Assembly: GCA_009192285.1 (NCBI GenBank)
Contig: CM018605.1
Location: 1,839,247 to 1,903,246, forward strand
Origin: Morchella semilibera
Lineage: Eukaryota; Ascomycota; Pezizomycetes; Pezizales; Morchellaceae
Direction: 5' to 3'
DNA length: 64,000 bases
Position numbers and translations under genes: made by a program. Numbering within the stretch: the stretch's first letter is position 1; each line of letters begins with the position of its first letter. Shown piece by piece: positions 10,809 to 22,650 of the stretch. The notes under the pieces were generated by a model. The model saw nothing but the letters and a program-made list of their open reading frames with translations. It was not told the origin of the DNA and ran no database searches.

Positions 10809-11471
10809 CCAGTCTCTTACCCATCTTCGCACATACTATGAGCCTGCCATTATGCTCCCTGTAAACCGTCGCACCGGATCCGAGCATATAAAGATTACCA
10901 GATCTACATGTACTTAGCTAAGAGGGCCTAGGGATAGGTATTATTCCATTTAACAAATTAAAGCTTCTTGCATGTCTGTACTACGGGTGTAGGGATAAGT
11001 CTACAGCTGGCCGTGGTTGCAACACCACTACTGATAATATGACTCATCCACACTTTTGTGCTTACTTCTTTTTTTTTTTTTTTTGACTACATGTAGATCC
11101 TTCGGGTGCCAAGTCGGAAACCATGATCTACATAAGTACTACATGTACCTACATGTAGTAGTAAGTCTCGAATCAGACTCTATGGTTTCTTTAGCGTTTA
11201 GGTCTGGATCCATGAGGAAGGGATGGGATGTATCAAGCAATTGCAATCGAGAAACAAATGGGAATCATAAAAGGTCACTCGGATTATTAAAATCGTTGTT
11301 GTGGGTGGGCATACTACTGGCTAGACTTTAAAAAAATTCTGGTGCTTTTTTCGGGCCGGGAGGTGTTAAGTTTCATTTTAAGAATCATACCGCCTCCCTC
11401 AGTTCATCGTTATCAACACCCACCCATCATCATCATACCTCTACAAACTATTACCATCGTTAATTGTTAGA
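10809..11471. other. intergenic, upstream region of the pseudokinase gene
   Basis: AT-rich spacer after the LINE tail. Contains four perfect TACATGTA octamers (10904, 11088, 11140, 11150) and a T-run at 11069-11084. From about 11390 it becomes pyrimidine/CCATCAT-rich just before the ATG at 11472, typical of fungal 5' leaders. No gene seen. Confidence 0.5.
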
Positions 11472-13475
11472 ATGTCTTTCTATCCAGCGTTACACCGTCC
11501 GTTTTCTGAGGAGAGGCACCCTCCCCCTAACCCGCCAGTTATCGTAGTACCATCAACTCGGCATCATGAAGCGGAATCCCTCGCGTCAATGGGTTCTTTA
11601 AAAATTTCATCAAAAGGTCGGTCGAAACATTCACCAAAAGTTTCATTAAAGGGTTCGTCGAAGGGTTCACCAACACAACCTTCGTTTCCCTCAAAAGTCT
11701 CCTTCACCCGATCTAGAGCTTCTACAACCTCTTCCACTCCTACCGTGGATTTCTTGGAGATCCTCTCAGCGACACCCTCATCTACTGCCGCATCCTCTTG
11801 TACTTCACTGGTTCTTCATGTTCAGAACCCATTTGCGGGTAACGCTGGTCTCTCGCAAAATGCCGTTTTCATCCATCAAGAGGAAAATCCCCCTTGGTAC
11901 ACACCTCCGGCACCTATAGACGACATTCCCACTTGTTTTCCTGTTGTTTACTCTACCAGCGCTGAAAATCTGACAAAGGTTCCCGGTGAAAATGGAAAGC
12001 TCTCTAAAATTATTTCCAAAACTCCATGGTCAATCATCTCAAACTTCAATTTTGGTAATCCTTGGTATGTCCTTGAAATTCAGGAGACCAGTGGTGAGCC
12101 ATATTTTGCTCTAGTTGCAACCTACTCCTACCAGTTATTGCTGTCGGCATTGAAATGCCCATCTCAGCTAGGCATACAGACATTCGAAATGGATGAGGAA
12201 GGAGTGTCTACTCGCGACTTATACGCGCGTCATGATCTAGCCTACCAGGTACAGAAACTAGGAAAACTATGTCGTGTGGGTTATTTAAGAGAAGAGGATG
12301 TAGGGAATAACTCGAAGCGTGTATTAATTAAAATGCTGGACCTGGATGATGAAGACAGGAAGAGAGAACAGCTTACAGACCGCGAACTAGCCCTTCAACT
12401 GATGTGGCAAACAGAGCAAATCTATAATGAAATAGTTCTACTGGATAAGATTCCTCTTCATCCCCATATTATGTCACCAATTGGGTACATCACTTTGGGA
12501 GGTAAGGACGGGAGCGACAAGGATGGAGACAAGGTTGTCGGGTATATTAGTGATTACTACAAGAATGGCCGCCTGAGTGACTACCTGTTTCTTCCAGGCA
12601 TCCCCGGTAAGCCACGGGTGCCTAGGAAAATCAAACTTATCCAGAAGGCGAAGTGGGCATATCAGATTGTAAGTGCTGTAAAGCACCTCCACAGAATGGC
12701 GCAGATATCATTAGGGGACGGGGAGCGTGGATTCGGCTTGGAAAGGTTCATGATCGATGAATATATGCAGCTTCATCTCATCGGGTTTGGGGATGATGAT
12801 AGAGTCTCAAGGTTATCATGGAGAGTCCCCCCAGAGGCTCATATCAGGGGTGAATGGGATGTCACCGTGGAAAAATCTGGTATGAAGGATCAATTTGGGC
12901 GGGATAAGCTGATATGGGAGCGTAACAATTATGTTCGTTTGATGTTTGAAAAAGAAAACTTGGCAGAGTTGAAAGAAGTTAAGGGGTTTGACTCTAAACA
13001 AACATCTGCTACCATCAGCCCCATCCCCGCAAATATCTGTAGCGGGGGGGAAGATAGTGGCGTTGAAGCTACCAAAAACCGTCTTGGCCTCGATGAGGAT
13101 CGTGCTAGGGCAGAGGATACTAGGAAGGGTGTCTATCGGAGGAAACAATATTTCAAGGACTGGTCTGCCTTTAAGGAGTGGCGTGATATCCCCAGAGCTC
13201 TCGAAATGGTTGAAACATACTCTGTTGGGATTATGCTATGGCTCTTATTCGAGCAGGTTGCACCCGAAACTCTGAAGGATGGAGAGGATATCTCAATCAC
13301 CTGGACAGAGAGTGAAAATTGGACGCAGTGCTGGCCGATTCCTAGGAAATGGCGGAGAATTGTAGAAGCTTGTGTGAAAGTCGATCCATCAGAGAGGCTA
13401 GACTTAGATAGAATTCTGGAAGCCTTTGTGAAAGAGGTTGGGAAACGCTGGGATGTAGGTTGGGTGATGGGATAA
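11472..13475 (+). CDS. protein kinase-like protein, probable pseudokinase
   Basis: Single-exon 667-residue protein. Residues 1-130 are Ser/Pro/Lys-rich with KGSSKGSP-like repeats and probably disordered. Residues about 240-660 have kinase-fold features: the beta-3 lysine (VLIKML, K287), an alpha-C-like YNEIVLLDKI with HPHIMSPIGY, a catalytic-loop-like region LGDGERGFGLERFMID, and the magnesium loop replaced by GFG (438-440) in place of DFG. The HRD motif is not canonical and the loop Asn appears to be Arg. Loss of the DFG aspartate argues against normal phosphotransfer; a scaffold or regulatory role is inferred. The activation segment holds a long Ser/Glu-rich insert. I cannot name an orthologue. 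Faces the sirtuin gene in the same direction, 0.9 kb apart. Confidence 0.7.
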   Translation: MSFYPALHRPFSEERHPPPNPPVIVVPSTRHHEAESLASMGSLKISSKGRSKHSPKVSLKGSSKGSPTQPSFPSKVSFTRSRASTTSSTPTVDFLEILSATPSSTAASSCTSLVLHVQNPFAGNAGLSQNAVFIHQEENPPWYTPPAPIDDIPTCFPVVYSTSAENLTKVPGENGKLSKIISKTPWSIISNFNFGNPWYVLEIQETSGEPYFALVATYSYQLLLSALKCPSQLGIQTFEMDEEGVSTRDLYARHDLAYQVQKLGKLCRVGYLREEDVGNNSKRVLIKMLDLDDEDRKREQLTDRELALQLMWQTEQIYNEIVLLDKIPLHPHIMSPIGYITLGGKDGSDKDGDKVVGYISDYYKNGRLSDYLFLPGIPGKPRVPRKIKLIQKAKWAYQIVSAVKHLHRMAQISLGDGERGFGLERFMIDEYMQLHLIGFGDDDRVSRLSWRVPPEAHIRGEWDVTVEKSGMKDQFGRDKLIWERNNYVRLMFEKENLAELKEVKGFDSKQTSATISPIPANICSGGEDSGVEATKNRLGLDEDRARAEDTRKGVYRRKQYFKDWSAFKEWRDIPRALEMVETYSVGIMLWLLFEQVAPETLKDGEDISITWTESENWTQCWPIPRKWRRIVEACVKVDPSERLDLDRILEAFVKEVGKRWDVGWVMG

Positions 13476-14378
13476 TGCTTTGGTACAAAATTGAGTGACG
13501 GGGCTGGTATAAGGAAGTAAGGGATTGGTGACTAGCTAGTCCGCTCAACATATTAGCATACGGCATCTTCTTAATTTGCTAATTACATGTACTCCAAGAG
13601 GTTTGTTAAATCGTTGTATGCGGTGTTACTCTAAGAGGTACACGTAGTGGGAGGAAATTTCTTTCTTACTAGGTACATGTGTATCTATATGTCAAACTAC
13701 ATGTATTGATGCCGATATTTAGCTTAAAAATATTGAAACACATGAGACGATATGCTATAAGTTATACTACGATCTGAAGCCTCTTTAGTACTACATAGAT
13801 CTCTTAATCACAGAACTACATGAACATATGGTTGTATGTAGTTGCTACTACATGTAGTTCAGTGTATAAGATCACTTGATCTTCAAGGCAGAGCTTTTAC
13901 TGGGGTGTTACATGTGACTCTATAAACAATTGGGAAGGAAGGCAGTTTTTTTTACCTCATAAAGACTCATCCTTGTAGAATTACATTTTCCCCCGGCAAG
14001 TACATGTATGTATGTTAATTAAGTCCCGAGAAATTTTGCGAGCCAGTTGCTACCAAGGATTCTCAGGACAATTAATGCGTGTGCAATATATATGAAAACG
14101 CTGGGACCAACTTTTGGCCTCTTGAACTTTCCCCCTAGGTGTACTATGCACGCAGTATTTGGTGTGAGTGCTGCGATTATTGTTCTGGAATATGACTGAA
14201 CACACGGGTTCTTTAATTACGTGTAGGCTTTGTCTCGATCAGTACATATAGCCACTAGAATATGATTGACCCTTGATCTTATCTAAGCAGTTGGTGATAA
14301 TTCTTGGCAGATGCTAGATTGGCGGGCGATAGCGATAACCACTTAGCTATAGCCTGCAGCGCCAACCAGAGCTCCAAA
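13476..14378. other. intergenic, rich in TACATGTA palindromes
   Basis: No gene seen. Perfect TACATGTA copies start at 13584, 13698, 13849 and 14001, with near-copies (TACATGTG, TACATGAA) between. An in-frame upstream ATG for the sirtuin exists at 14304 but is not preferred. Confidence 0.5.
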
Positions 14379-15623
14379 ATGCCTCCCGCTTCTACCGATG
14401 TCGCTTCCTTCCATAATTACCTTTCTTCTGCGCGCCGTATCGTCGCCTTATGTGGCGCTGGTCTCTCAGCATCCTCTGGACTCCCCACCTTTCGTGGGGC
14501 CGGTGGCATGTGGAGAAGCTACGATGTCACGCGTCTCGCAACACCTAAGGCGTTCAAAAGTAACCCTGGATTAGTGTGGCAGGTACGGGAGCCTGGGGTT
14601 GAATGCTAAAAGCTCTATCTCATATTTTGAAATTAGTTCTACGCAATGCGCAGACACATGGCGCTGCAAGCTTCCCCAAACAAAGCACATTATGCATTGG
14701 CGGAAATGGCGAGAAAGCATCCGGCATTCCTGACTTTGACGCAGAATGTAGACGGTAAGTACACGTATGGTGCGAGGTAGTGCTGTACTGCTACCACGGA
14801 AGTAATCAAATAACTGTCATGCTGTTCAAACAGGGCTTTCCGCAAGGGCCGATCACCCGAAGGATTCGATTCGCTATCTTCATGGATCTTTGTTCACGCT
14901 CAAGTGCTCTGGGAAAGCCTGTGATTATGTTGACGACCAAAACTTTGCCGATCCAATTGTTCCTGCGCTCGCTGTGCCCGTTGCGAAAAAGGCGGTTGAA
15001 CAAAGAGCACCGGGACCTTCCAGCGGAGACGCAAACGGTGGAACCTCAACCGAAGAGACCCTGGCGTACGACGAAAGTGCTGAACTTGAGGCCTTAAAAC
15101 TCTCAGATTTGCCCTTGTGCCCAAAATGTAAGTAATGGTGCCGCCTCCGGCCTTTATGTCTAACGAATTGTTAACATGTGAGCAGGTCAACGAGATATCC
15201 TACGACCGGGGGTGGTGTGGTTTGGCGAGAATCTAGATACTGATATGATGAACGGTATTGAGCATTGGCTGGAACAACCGGCTGATCTCTGCATTGTAAT
15301 TGGGACTAGCGGAATGGTATATCCAGCTGCAGGGTACAGTTTTAGACGTTTCCCCCCTTGGGCCCTGGCATGTTATATGTAAGCTAACTATCCTCGAAAC
15401 TTAATAGATATGCTAGGAGAATTGCAGAGCTAGGAGGCAAGGTTGCAATCGTCGACCTCGATGTGAACAAAGGTAGTTGGAATAGTGATGATTTTGACTG
15501 GGTATTTGAAGGGGATGCAGCTAAGGTATGGATTTCCCTCTGGGTCTGGAAAAGTTGAATTCTGATATAGGTGGATATTAGATTGTGCCGGAGATCCTTA
15601 AGCCCCTGATTGGAGATATATAA
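14379..15623 (+). CDS. SIRT5-type sirtuin, NAD-dependent protein deacylase
   Basis: Exons 14379-14582, 14637-14754, 14834-15127, 15186-15333, 15408-15525 and 15582-15623 join in frame to 307 residues, close to the SIRT5 family length. The NAD-binding [15 protein letters not shown] lies near the N terminus, the catalytic His is H124 (YLHGS), and TQNVDG is present. Zinc ligands are C132/C137 and C203/C206 (CPKC). Y70 and R73 (FYAMR) match the Tyr-x-x-Arg pair that SIRT5 enzymes use to bind succinyl, malonyl or glutaryl lysine, so acidic deacylation is predicted rather than deacetylation. The start at 14379 gives MPPASTD; an upstream in-frame ATG at 14304 would add 25 residues. A Ser/Gly/Glu-rich insert lies between the two Cys pairs. 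Location may be mitochondrial or cytosolic; no convincing presequence is seen. Confidence 0.88.
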
Positions 15624-16473
15624 GGCTTCAAAATATTGGATTTACCCTATTCGCGATGAATATAGTAATCCACAAAATTTTTATTGGGAAATTTTGACAC
15701 ATGCAGCTGTAGTAAATCCTAACACAATAGAGGCTTGATCCTACTTGCCATGCCTTGCCCTACTACTGGTGGTGGTGGCCGCTAGACTGCATGTAAAAGC
15801 GACACTGGTAGGGTACTGTCCCGGTAGAGTACTGTCAAGTACTATCGGCCGAGAGATCTACCCGTCCCTGTTGTAGGAGGATAGGTGGTAAGGTGGTCTT
15901 ATCGGTTTAGGAATAAAGAAAAGCCCCGCCTATGTATATGTAGTTATGACGCAGCCCACTCCCCGCCCAAGTCGGACGCCTTAGGACCGAAACGCGGGGA
16001 GATTATTTTTCCGACTCCATCTCATCGGGGACACAGGATCTACTGCGATTAATGACCAATCATTACCCTCTTCTGCCAAATTAACCCAAATTCGTCCTTG
16101 CAGTAACCACTTTAGATGCCGATCCAGACCATTGGGACTAATAACAACAATCGTAAAGTTAAGTCGGTATCAATGGGTCCCATCACTAAAAGTCATGACG
16201 TTTACGTTAACAGAGTTCTGCATAAGGGTATGTCAAGTGATATCTGTGCCTGAACCCTTGTTATATCCAATTGATCCCTATAGCCTCGACGGATCTAGGC
16301 CCTCACCTGTAGTATGGACATCAAGGCCCTGAGTATAATACATAGAGTTGATGAAGCCACCGAAGCTTCTGCTTGAAAATAAATTCTGTTCACCATTACC
16401 ATCATTCCCTTTTTATCTTCACAAGTACCCTCACCCACGGCTATTGCTGCGCTGTCGAACCCAATAACACAGC
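15624..16473. other. intergenic, promoter side of the ABC transporter
   Basis: No gene seen. Notable is a GC-richer patch at 15950-16010 with CCCCGCC and CGCGGGGAG, which could bind zinc-cluster or stress factors; this is conjecture. Short repeats of GTACTGTC occur near 15816 and 15831. Confidence 0.4.
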
Positions 16474-19400
16474 ATGGCTGCACTTCCTACACCAAAAGGA
16501 ATCCCCGGCCGTTGGCCTTCGACCCCTGGTGTTTCTACCACTAGGAATTATTCCTTCCCAGAGGCAGAATCACTCGCAACGGATTCGGATTTAGGTCCTG
16601 GCTTAGCACCTATCACGCTCAATAAAGATAGTGACCAGCGGCATTCAAATCAAACAGGGTCAGATCATACAGCCGTGAATGATGATTCCGGGACAGAAGC
16701 AAAAGAAATTGACCCTGCAACCTACTCCAGTGCATCTAGTAGTCTTCATGATCTTGCAAATATGCCCATCACACAGCCCATTCGTCCAGCACCTGCTCAT
16801 AGAGAGTCTACACAGATGGGATCAGTCGGGGAAGAAGAAATCTTCCGCATTCTCTCACGGCGCAGGACTAATGTATCTTCACATCATGAAGAGTTGCAGG
16901 AATCAAAGCATGAAATTGAACAACTTCTATCATCCATCTTTGGAAATTCTCGTAAAAGTGACTCTCAGGAAGAGAAAACTCGCCATCTTGGCGTTGTCTT
17001 TAAGGACCTGACCGTAAAGGGTCAAGGATTGGGGGCCAGCATTCAGCCGACGAATGGAGGGCTTCTGTTAGGCCCTTTCAGGGCACTTTGGGGACTCCTC
17101 ACTAAGGGTTCCAATGCTGGACTTGGAAAGCCGCCAATTAGGACCTTACTCAACAACTTTACAGGATGCGTTAGGCCTGGTGAGATGTTGTTAGTACTGG
17201 GGAGGCCAGGATCAGGTGAGTACAACTGATACCGTTATGAGAACTATGTGCTCATGGCTATAAAAGGGTGCTCAACATTTTTGAAAGTTATTGGCAACCA
17301 AAGGAGCGGCTATGAGAGCATTTCGGGTAACGTTCTATACGGCGGAGTCGACAGTAGCGAGATGGCCAAAAAGTTTCGTGGGGAGGTCCTCTATAATCCT
17401 GAAGAAGGTAGACTCATAGGAGTATTGTTACTAAAAGTTTGTTACTAACAGATACTTTTTAGATTTGCATTATGCTACCTTAACTGTAAAGGAAACTCTG
17501 AAGTTCGCTCTTGAAACTCGCACCCCAGGAAAGGCTTCTCGACAGGAGGGTGAGACTCGAAAAGAGTATGTGAACGAATTTCTCCGTGTCGTCAGCAAAC
17601 TATTCTGGATCGAACACACCCTCGGTACAAAGGTCGGAAATGAGCTTATTCGTGGCGTCTCGGGTGGTGAAAAAAAGCGAGTATCAATTGCAGAAGCAAT
17701 AGTAACCAAAGCCTCTTGCCAATGTTGGGATAACTCCACTAAAGGGCTCGATGCTAGCACTGCAATAGAGTATGTGGAGTCACTTCGCACCCTAAGCAAC
17801 ATGGTTAACATTTCGACTCTGGTTGCGTTATACCAGGCAGGAGAGAGCTTGTACAAACTTTTTGACAAAGTCATTCTTATCGATGAAGGGAGGTGCGCTT
17901 ACTTTGGACCTACCGAGAGTGCGAAGGCTCATTTCGAGAGTTTGGGTTTCGTTTGTCCTGCTCGATGGACAACTGCCGATTTCTTGACCTCTGTCACCGA
18001 CAAGCACGAACGACAGGTTAAAGAGGGGTGGGAAGATCGAGTTCCACGCACAGCAGATGAACTTGAAGCTGCATATGTTGGGTCTGAGGTTGCTGCACAA
18101 ACTAGGAGGGATATTGAAGAATTTGAAAACACACTCGAGGAGCAAAGAAAGGAAAGGAGTGAAGAGATGTCAAAGCAAACGAAAACAAAAAATTACACTA
18201 TCTCATTCCCTAAACAGGTTATTGCTTGCACAAAGCGACAGGTCAAGGTGATGAAGGGTGACCCGTTGAGCTTGGGCGGGAAATGGGGTGGAATTTTGTT
18301 TCAAAGTTTGATCGTGGGGTCTCTGTTTTATAACTTGCCAAAGACTGCGGTCGGAGTATTCCCTCGTGGAGGAATTATGGTAAGCCGGGACCCTTCTTCC
18401 TCTCTAATTTGTTGCGGCTTGAATTAAGGGAATATAGTTTTTTACACTCTTATTCAACGCTTTGTTAGCTCTAGCAGAACTTACGGCGGCGTTTAGCTCT
18501 GTTCCCATCCTTATGAAACATAAGAGCTTGTATGGACCCTCTTTTTGAAAAGTTTGAAATGATATTGACAATATGTATAGCTCATTTTATCGTCCATCCG
18601 CATATGCCATAGCTCTTGTCCTTGTCGATTTACCTCTATGTTTTGTTCAGGTTTTCATATGGAACATAGTCATTTATTTCATGGCCGGATTACAGCGTAC
18701 CGCTTCCCAATTTTTCATCAGCTTGTTTATCATATTCCTGGTTACATTATCAATGTATTCGTTCTTTAGAATGATTGGGGCATTCTCTGCAAACTTGGAT
18801 GCAGCTACTAGGATCACTGGTGTCTCGATTCAAGCCTTGGTTGTCTATACAGGTAATGCCATCCAATGTTTCTGTGGGAAACCAATTATACTCACATTAT
18901 TATAGGTTACCTGATTCCGCCCTCATCCATGCATCCATGGTTCTCTTGGATAAGATGGATTAACCCCATCCAGTACGGGTTTGAGGCTCTCATGGCCAAT
19001 GAGTTTTACAATCTGGAGATTGAGTGTGTGCCTCCCTTTCTGGTACCCATTGGCCCTGGTGTTCAGCCACAGTATCAATCCTGCCTTTTGCAAGGCGGTC
19101 GGCCTGGGTCCACTACTGTGAACGGTGCAGATTACATAAAATCGCAGTTTACATATACAAGATCACATTTATGGAGAAACATCGGGTTTATCATAGCTTT
19201 TTGGCTTTTCTTCGTTGTTATGACGGCAGTGGGCTTGGAATTGAAGAAACCGAACAAGGGTGGCGGGGCTGTTACCGTGTTTAAGAGAGGGCAAGCCCCA
19301 GTACACGTTGAGGATGCTATGAAGAAGGGTACTTCAGTGGATGAAGAGGCTGCAAAGAAAGAAGTAGGTAGGGGGTCACCCGGTGGTGATGAAAATGATC

Positions 19401-21654
19401 GCAATGAAGCAGCCGCAGTCGCAAAGAACGATACTATATTTACTTGGCAAGGAGTTACATATAAAATTCCAATTAAGGGCGGGCAAAGGACACTTTTACA
19501 GGACGTTCAAGGATATGTTAAGCCTGGGAGGCTCACCGCCTTAATGGGAGAATCAGGAGCTGGAAAAACCACTCTTCTGTATGACTCTTGACCCCCACCC
19601 TCAGAGATGGTTTGCTGATATAAAAAAACAGGAATACGTTAGCTCAGCGTATCAATTTTGGCGTTGTCGAAGGAACCTTCTTAGTCGATGGTCAACCTCT
19701 CCCACTCTCATTTGCTCGTGCCACAGGTTTTGCAGAACAACAGGATGTTCATGAACCGACCGCAACTGTAAGAGAAGCCTTGCGGTTTTCAGCTTTACTA
19801 AGGCAGCCAAAGGAGGTTTCCAATGAAGAGAAGTATGCTTATGTTGAAGTATGATCTTGATTCTAGCGGCAGACCAAAGGGATATTAACTGACTATGTAT
19901 AGAAAATTATACAACTCCTTGAGATGGAAGAGCTCGCAGGGGCTACAGTCGGAGCACAGGGCAATGGCTTGAACCAGGAGCAGAGGAAACGACTGACTAT
20001 TGGCGTGGAGCTTGCGAGCAAACCTGAGCTTCTGATGTTTCTTGATGAGGCAAGTTATCATGATCGGCAAGGTACTGTGGGCAAGGAGCACACTCTAATA
20101 ATCATGGCAGCCAACGTCAGGTCTCGACTCGAATGCGGCGTTCAATGTGATACGATTCTTGAGAAAACTTGCAGATTCAGGCCAGGCAATTCTTTGTACC
20201 ATTCATCAGCCGAGCGCAGTCCTTTTCGAAAATTTTGATGATTTGATTCTATTGAAGAAGGGTGGACGCGTTGTCTACCACGGAGAGCTCGGACAAGATT
20301 CTCAGAAGATGATTAAGTATTTCGAAGGTAATGGTGCGCCTAAGTGCCCTAAAGATAAGAATCCAGCGGAATACATGCTTGAAGCAATCGGTGCTGGAGA
20401 TCCAAACCGGAAGGAGAAGGACTGGGGTGAAGTATGGTCAAACTCCAACGAACATAGAGAGCGGGCACGTGAAATCGAACAAATGGTTTCAGACCGACGC
20501 TCCAGAGAAGATTCTTCAACCAGAGATGACCGCGAGTTTGCTATGCCTTGGTTCATACAGGTTTCGGCAGTTGTGAAAAGAACGTTTGTCTCGTACTGGA
20601 GAGCACCAGAATACGTCATTGGAAAATTTGCACTTCACATCTTCACAGGTCTCTTCAATGCATTTACTTTCTATAAGCTTGGGAACTCTTCAATCGATAT
20701 GCAATCACGACTCTTTAGCGTTTTCATGGTGCTCACCATATCCCCACCACTTATTCAACAGCTGCAGCCAAAATTCTTGCATTTAAGGGATCTCTTTGTG
20801 GCTCGCGAAAGCTCCTCAAAAATTTACCACTGGTCTGCCTTTGTAATCGCTGCTATCCTCGTGGAGATACCCTACTCGATAGTAGCTGGAACATTGTTTT
20901 TTGTGGCCTGGTTTTTCCCTGTCGGATATCCGAGAGACAGTTTCACTGGCGGGTACACATGGATGCTACTCATGCTGTAAGTTCAATTCCGACTATTCTG
21001 CTCCCTATAGCATATTCTAAGAATATGACGACTGACTTCACAATAGCTTTGAACTTTACTATGTCGGCTTTGGTCAAGCTATTGCGTCGTTCTCGCCAAA
21101 CGAGCTTCTTTCCAGTTTACTTGTGCCGGTATTTTTCCTATTCGTCGTTTCATTCTGTGGAGTGGTTGTGCCATTTGCTGGTATTCCGAAATTCTGGCAT
21201 TTTGTATATCGTGTCAGCCCCTTCACCTACCTATTGGAGGGCTTCTTGGGCGTCCTTGTCCACGACATTCCTGTTAGGTGTTCTGAAGACGAATTGGCGA
21301 GGATCCCAAAACCACCTGAACAATCATGCCAAGACTATACTAGTGCGTTCATTAGCCAGGCTGGAGGATATGTGCAGGAGGTTGGGGACGAGTGTAGGTT
21401 TTGTCAATACGCTGATGGAGATGAATTTGTAAGTCCCTTGCATTCACAGATAAGTATAATTTTATTTTACCTAGACTAACAAGTATATATTATAGGCGAG
21501 AGGCTTCAATATCTACTATAGGCATCATTGGAGAGATCTTGGTATTTTCTGTGCTTTTATAGTGTTCAATTTTACGATTGTATTTATTTGCACTTGGTTA
21601 TACTTAGGTGGCCTGAGGAAGATGCTGAAAGGCGGAAAGAGAGTGAAAAAATAG
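16474..21654 (+). CDS. full-size PDR/CDR-type ABC transporter (ABCG family)
   Basis: Plasma-membrane efflux pump for xenobiotics or lipids. Eleven exons: 16474-17215, 17267-17407, 17463-18379, 18438-18529, 18581-18852, 18906-19578, 19632-19848, 19903-20049, 20111-20976, 21047-21428, 21496-21654; 1,535 residues, all phases consistent. Order is NBD1-TMD1-NBD2-TMD2. NBD1 is the fungal degenerate type: Walker A GRPGSGCST, signature [10 protein letters not shown], Walker B region [17 protein letters not shown]1 carries [14 protein letters not shown] across an exon junction. NBD2 has [26 protein letters not shown] and FLDEPTSGLD. TMD2 runs from VSYWRAPEY and ends GGKRVKK. The DEPTSGLD motif is spliced across a GC-AG intron (20050-20110). 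A long acidic Ser-rich N-terminus (about 150 residues) precedes NBD1. Substrate is unknown. Confidence 0.93.
20050..20110 (+). other. GC-AG intron in the ABC transporter gene
   Basis: After GATGAG the sequence is GCAAGT, the classical GC-AG donor, and the intron ends CATGGCAG after a CTAAT branch site. Splicing gives FLDE|PTSGLDS, an invariant motif; no GT donor in range does so. Length 61 nt, phase 0. Confidence 0.85.
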
Positions 21655-22316
21655 TCAAGGCATGACTAGTACGACTGACTACCCAGGACTTCACTTTGTT
21701 TTGTTTAATACTTTAATGTTGGATACCACTCCGGTTTTTTTTTTTTTTATATGTATGTTGAGTCGTTGGTTTTGATTGCGCATTAACAAGTCATGGATGT
21801 TGCGTCTGTATTGAATAGATTTTGTATTAAATTGCGTGCGTGTATTTACCATCTAGATCATTGACACCAATACCGCATTAATTCGTCTCAGCAGACACTC
21901 ATATTGCCAATCATCCCTCATACGTGCTGTAAAAGGCAACTTCGACGACTGTGTAACCGTTACTGCGATACTAGGACATATCATTTGCTTATATAATTAA
22001 CCGACTTGATTTCATTCAAAATTTGCTATAAACTGGAGTAGGAACATGTGTAACCTTGGAGGTAGATTGATTGAATAGTCGAAGTCTATCTAGATATGAG
22101 CTCTATCCCAAAATTAGTTAAAGGCTGATACCGCGACTATAAAAAGGTAGACCTGTTAAATTAGGAAGTAGGTATTTAGGACCTACTTTTCGGGAACTCT
22201 GTTAATATTAACGTAGTTAATGTAGGCGGGGCTCTCGCTTTGAAAGGTTCCCGAACCCGCCCTTAGATATTAGTCTTTCAGTAGAGGCTTTATACTTCCC
22301 AGAACGAGTTGTCCCC
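21655..22316. other. intergenic, 3' flank of the ABC transporter
   Basis: AT-rich, with a T-run at about 21737-21749. No gene or recognised element before the SINE-like unit at 22320. Confidence 0.4.
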
Positions 22317-22319
22317 GCC

Positions 22320-22502
22320 GAAGCGTGGCCTAGTGGTGATTCACTGGGCTTCGTACCGATGACACCATGGTTCAAACCCAGGTGGGAGCGGTGATCAGAA
22401 TGCCCAACATGGTAGCGACGCTCTTGAGGGATGATACTGATCACGTAAGTCTTTTGTATTTTTTTCCTTTTTTCCTTTTTTCCTTTTTTCCCTTGTTTTT
22501 TT
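22320..22502 (+). repeat. tRNA-derived SINE-like unit
   Basis: Contains an RNA polymerase III A-box (GTGGCCTAGTGG) and, about 50 bp on, a B-box (GGTTCAAACCC), with tRNA-like spacing. The flanks do not pair as an acceptor stem, so it is not a functional tRNA. The tail (about 22456-22502) is T-rich, built of T5-T7 blocks separated by CC, and would terminate polymerase III. Confidence 0.6.
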
Positions 22503-22540
22503 AAAAAATCTTTCTATGTATTTAATATTATTTAATAATT

Positions 22541-22650
22541 ATTAGAGCGTTTTGGCAACCCCAAATCTTCAAATTTTGAGTTCAAATTTTGAGCTCTTGG
22601 CGGTCGCCAAGAACTAAAAATTTAGACTCAGAAGTGCAGCTGACATGTTA
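22541..22650 (+). repeat. foldback repeat, copy A
   Basis: Begins TTAGAGCG.TTTGGC, contains CAAATTTTGAG, a near-perfect palindrome TCTTGGCG-GT-CGCCAAGA and CTAAAAATTTAGA. The reverse complement of 53291-53412 matches it block by block, so this is a dispersed family of about 100-120 bp with hairpin potential, MITE-like but without proven target duplications. Confidence 0.65.

Noticed and set aside
14304-14378. Upstream in-frame ATG for the sirtuin
   Set aside because: The start at 14379 gives a normal SIRT5 N-terminus; the extra 25 residues look like leader sequence, though they are not excluded.
22320-22392. Functional tRNA gene
   Set aside because: A and B boxes are present, but flanks cannot form an acceptor stem and the T-arm has a mismatch.
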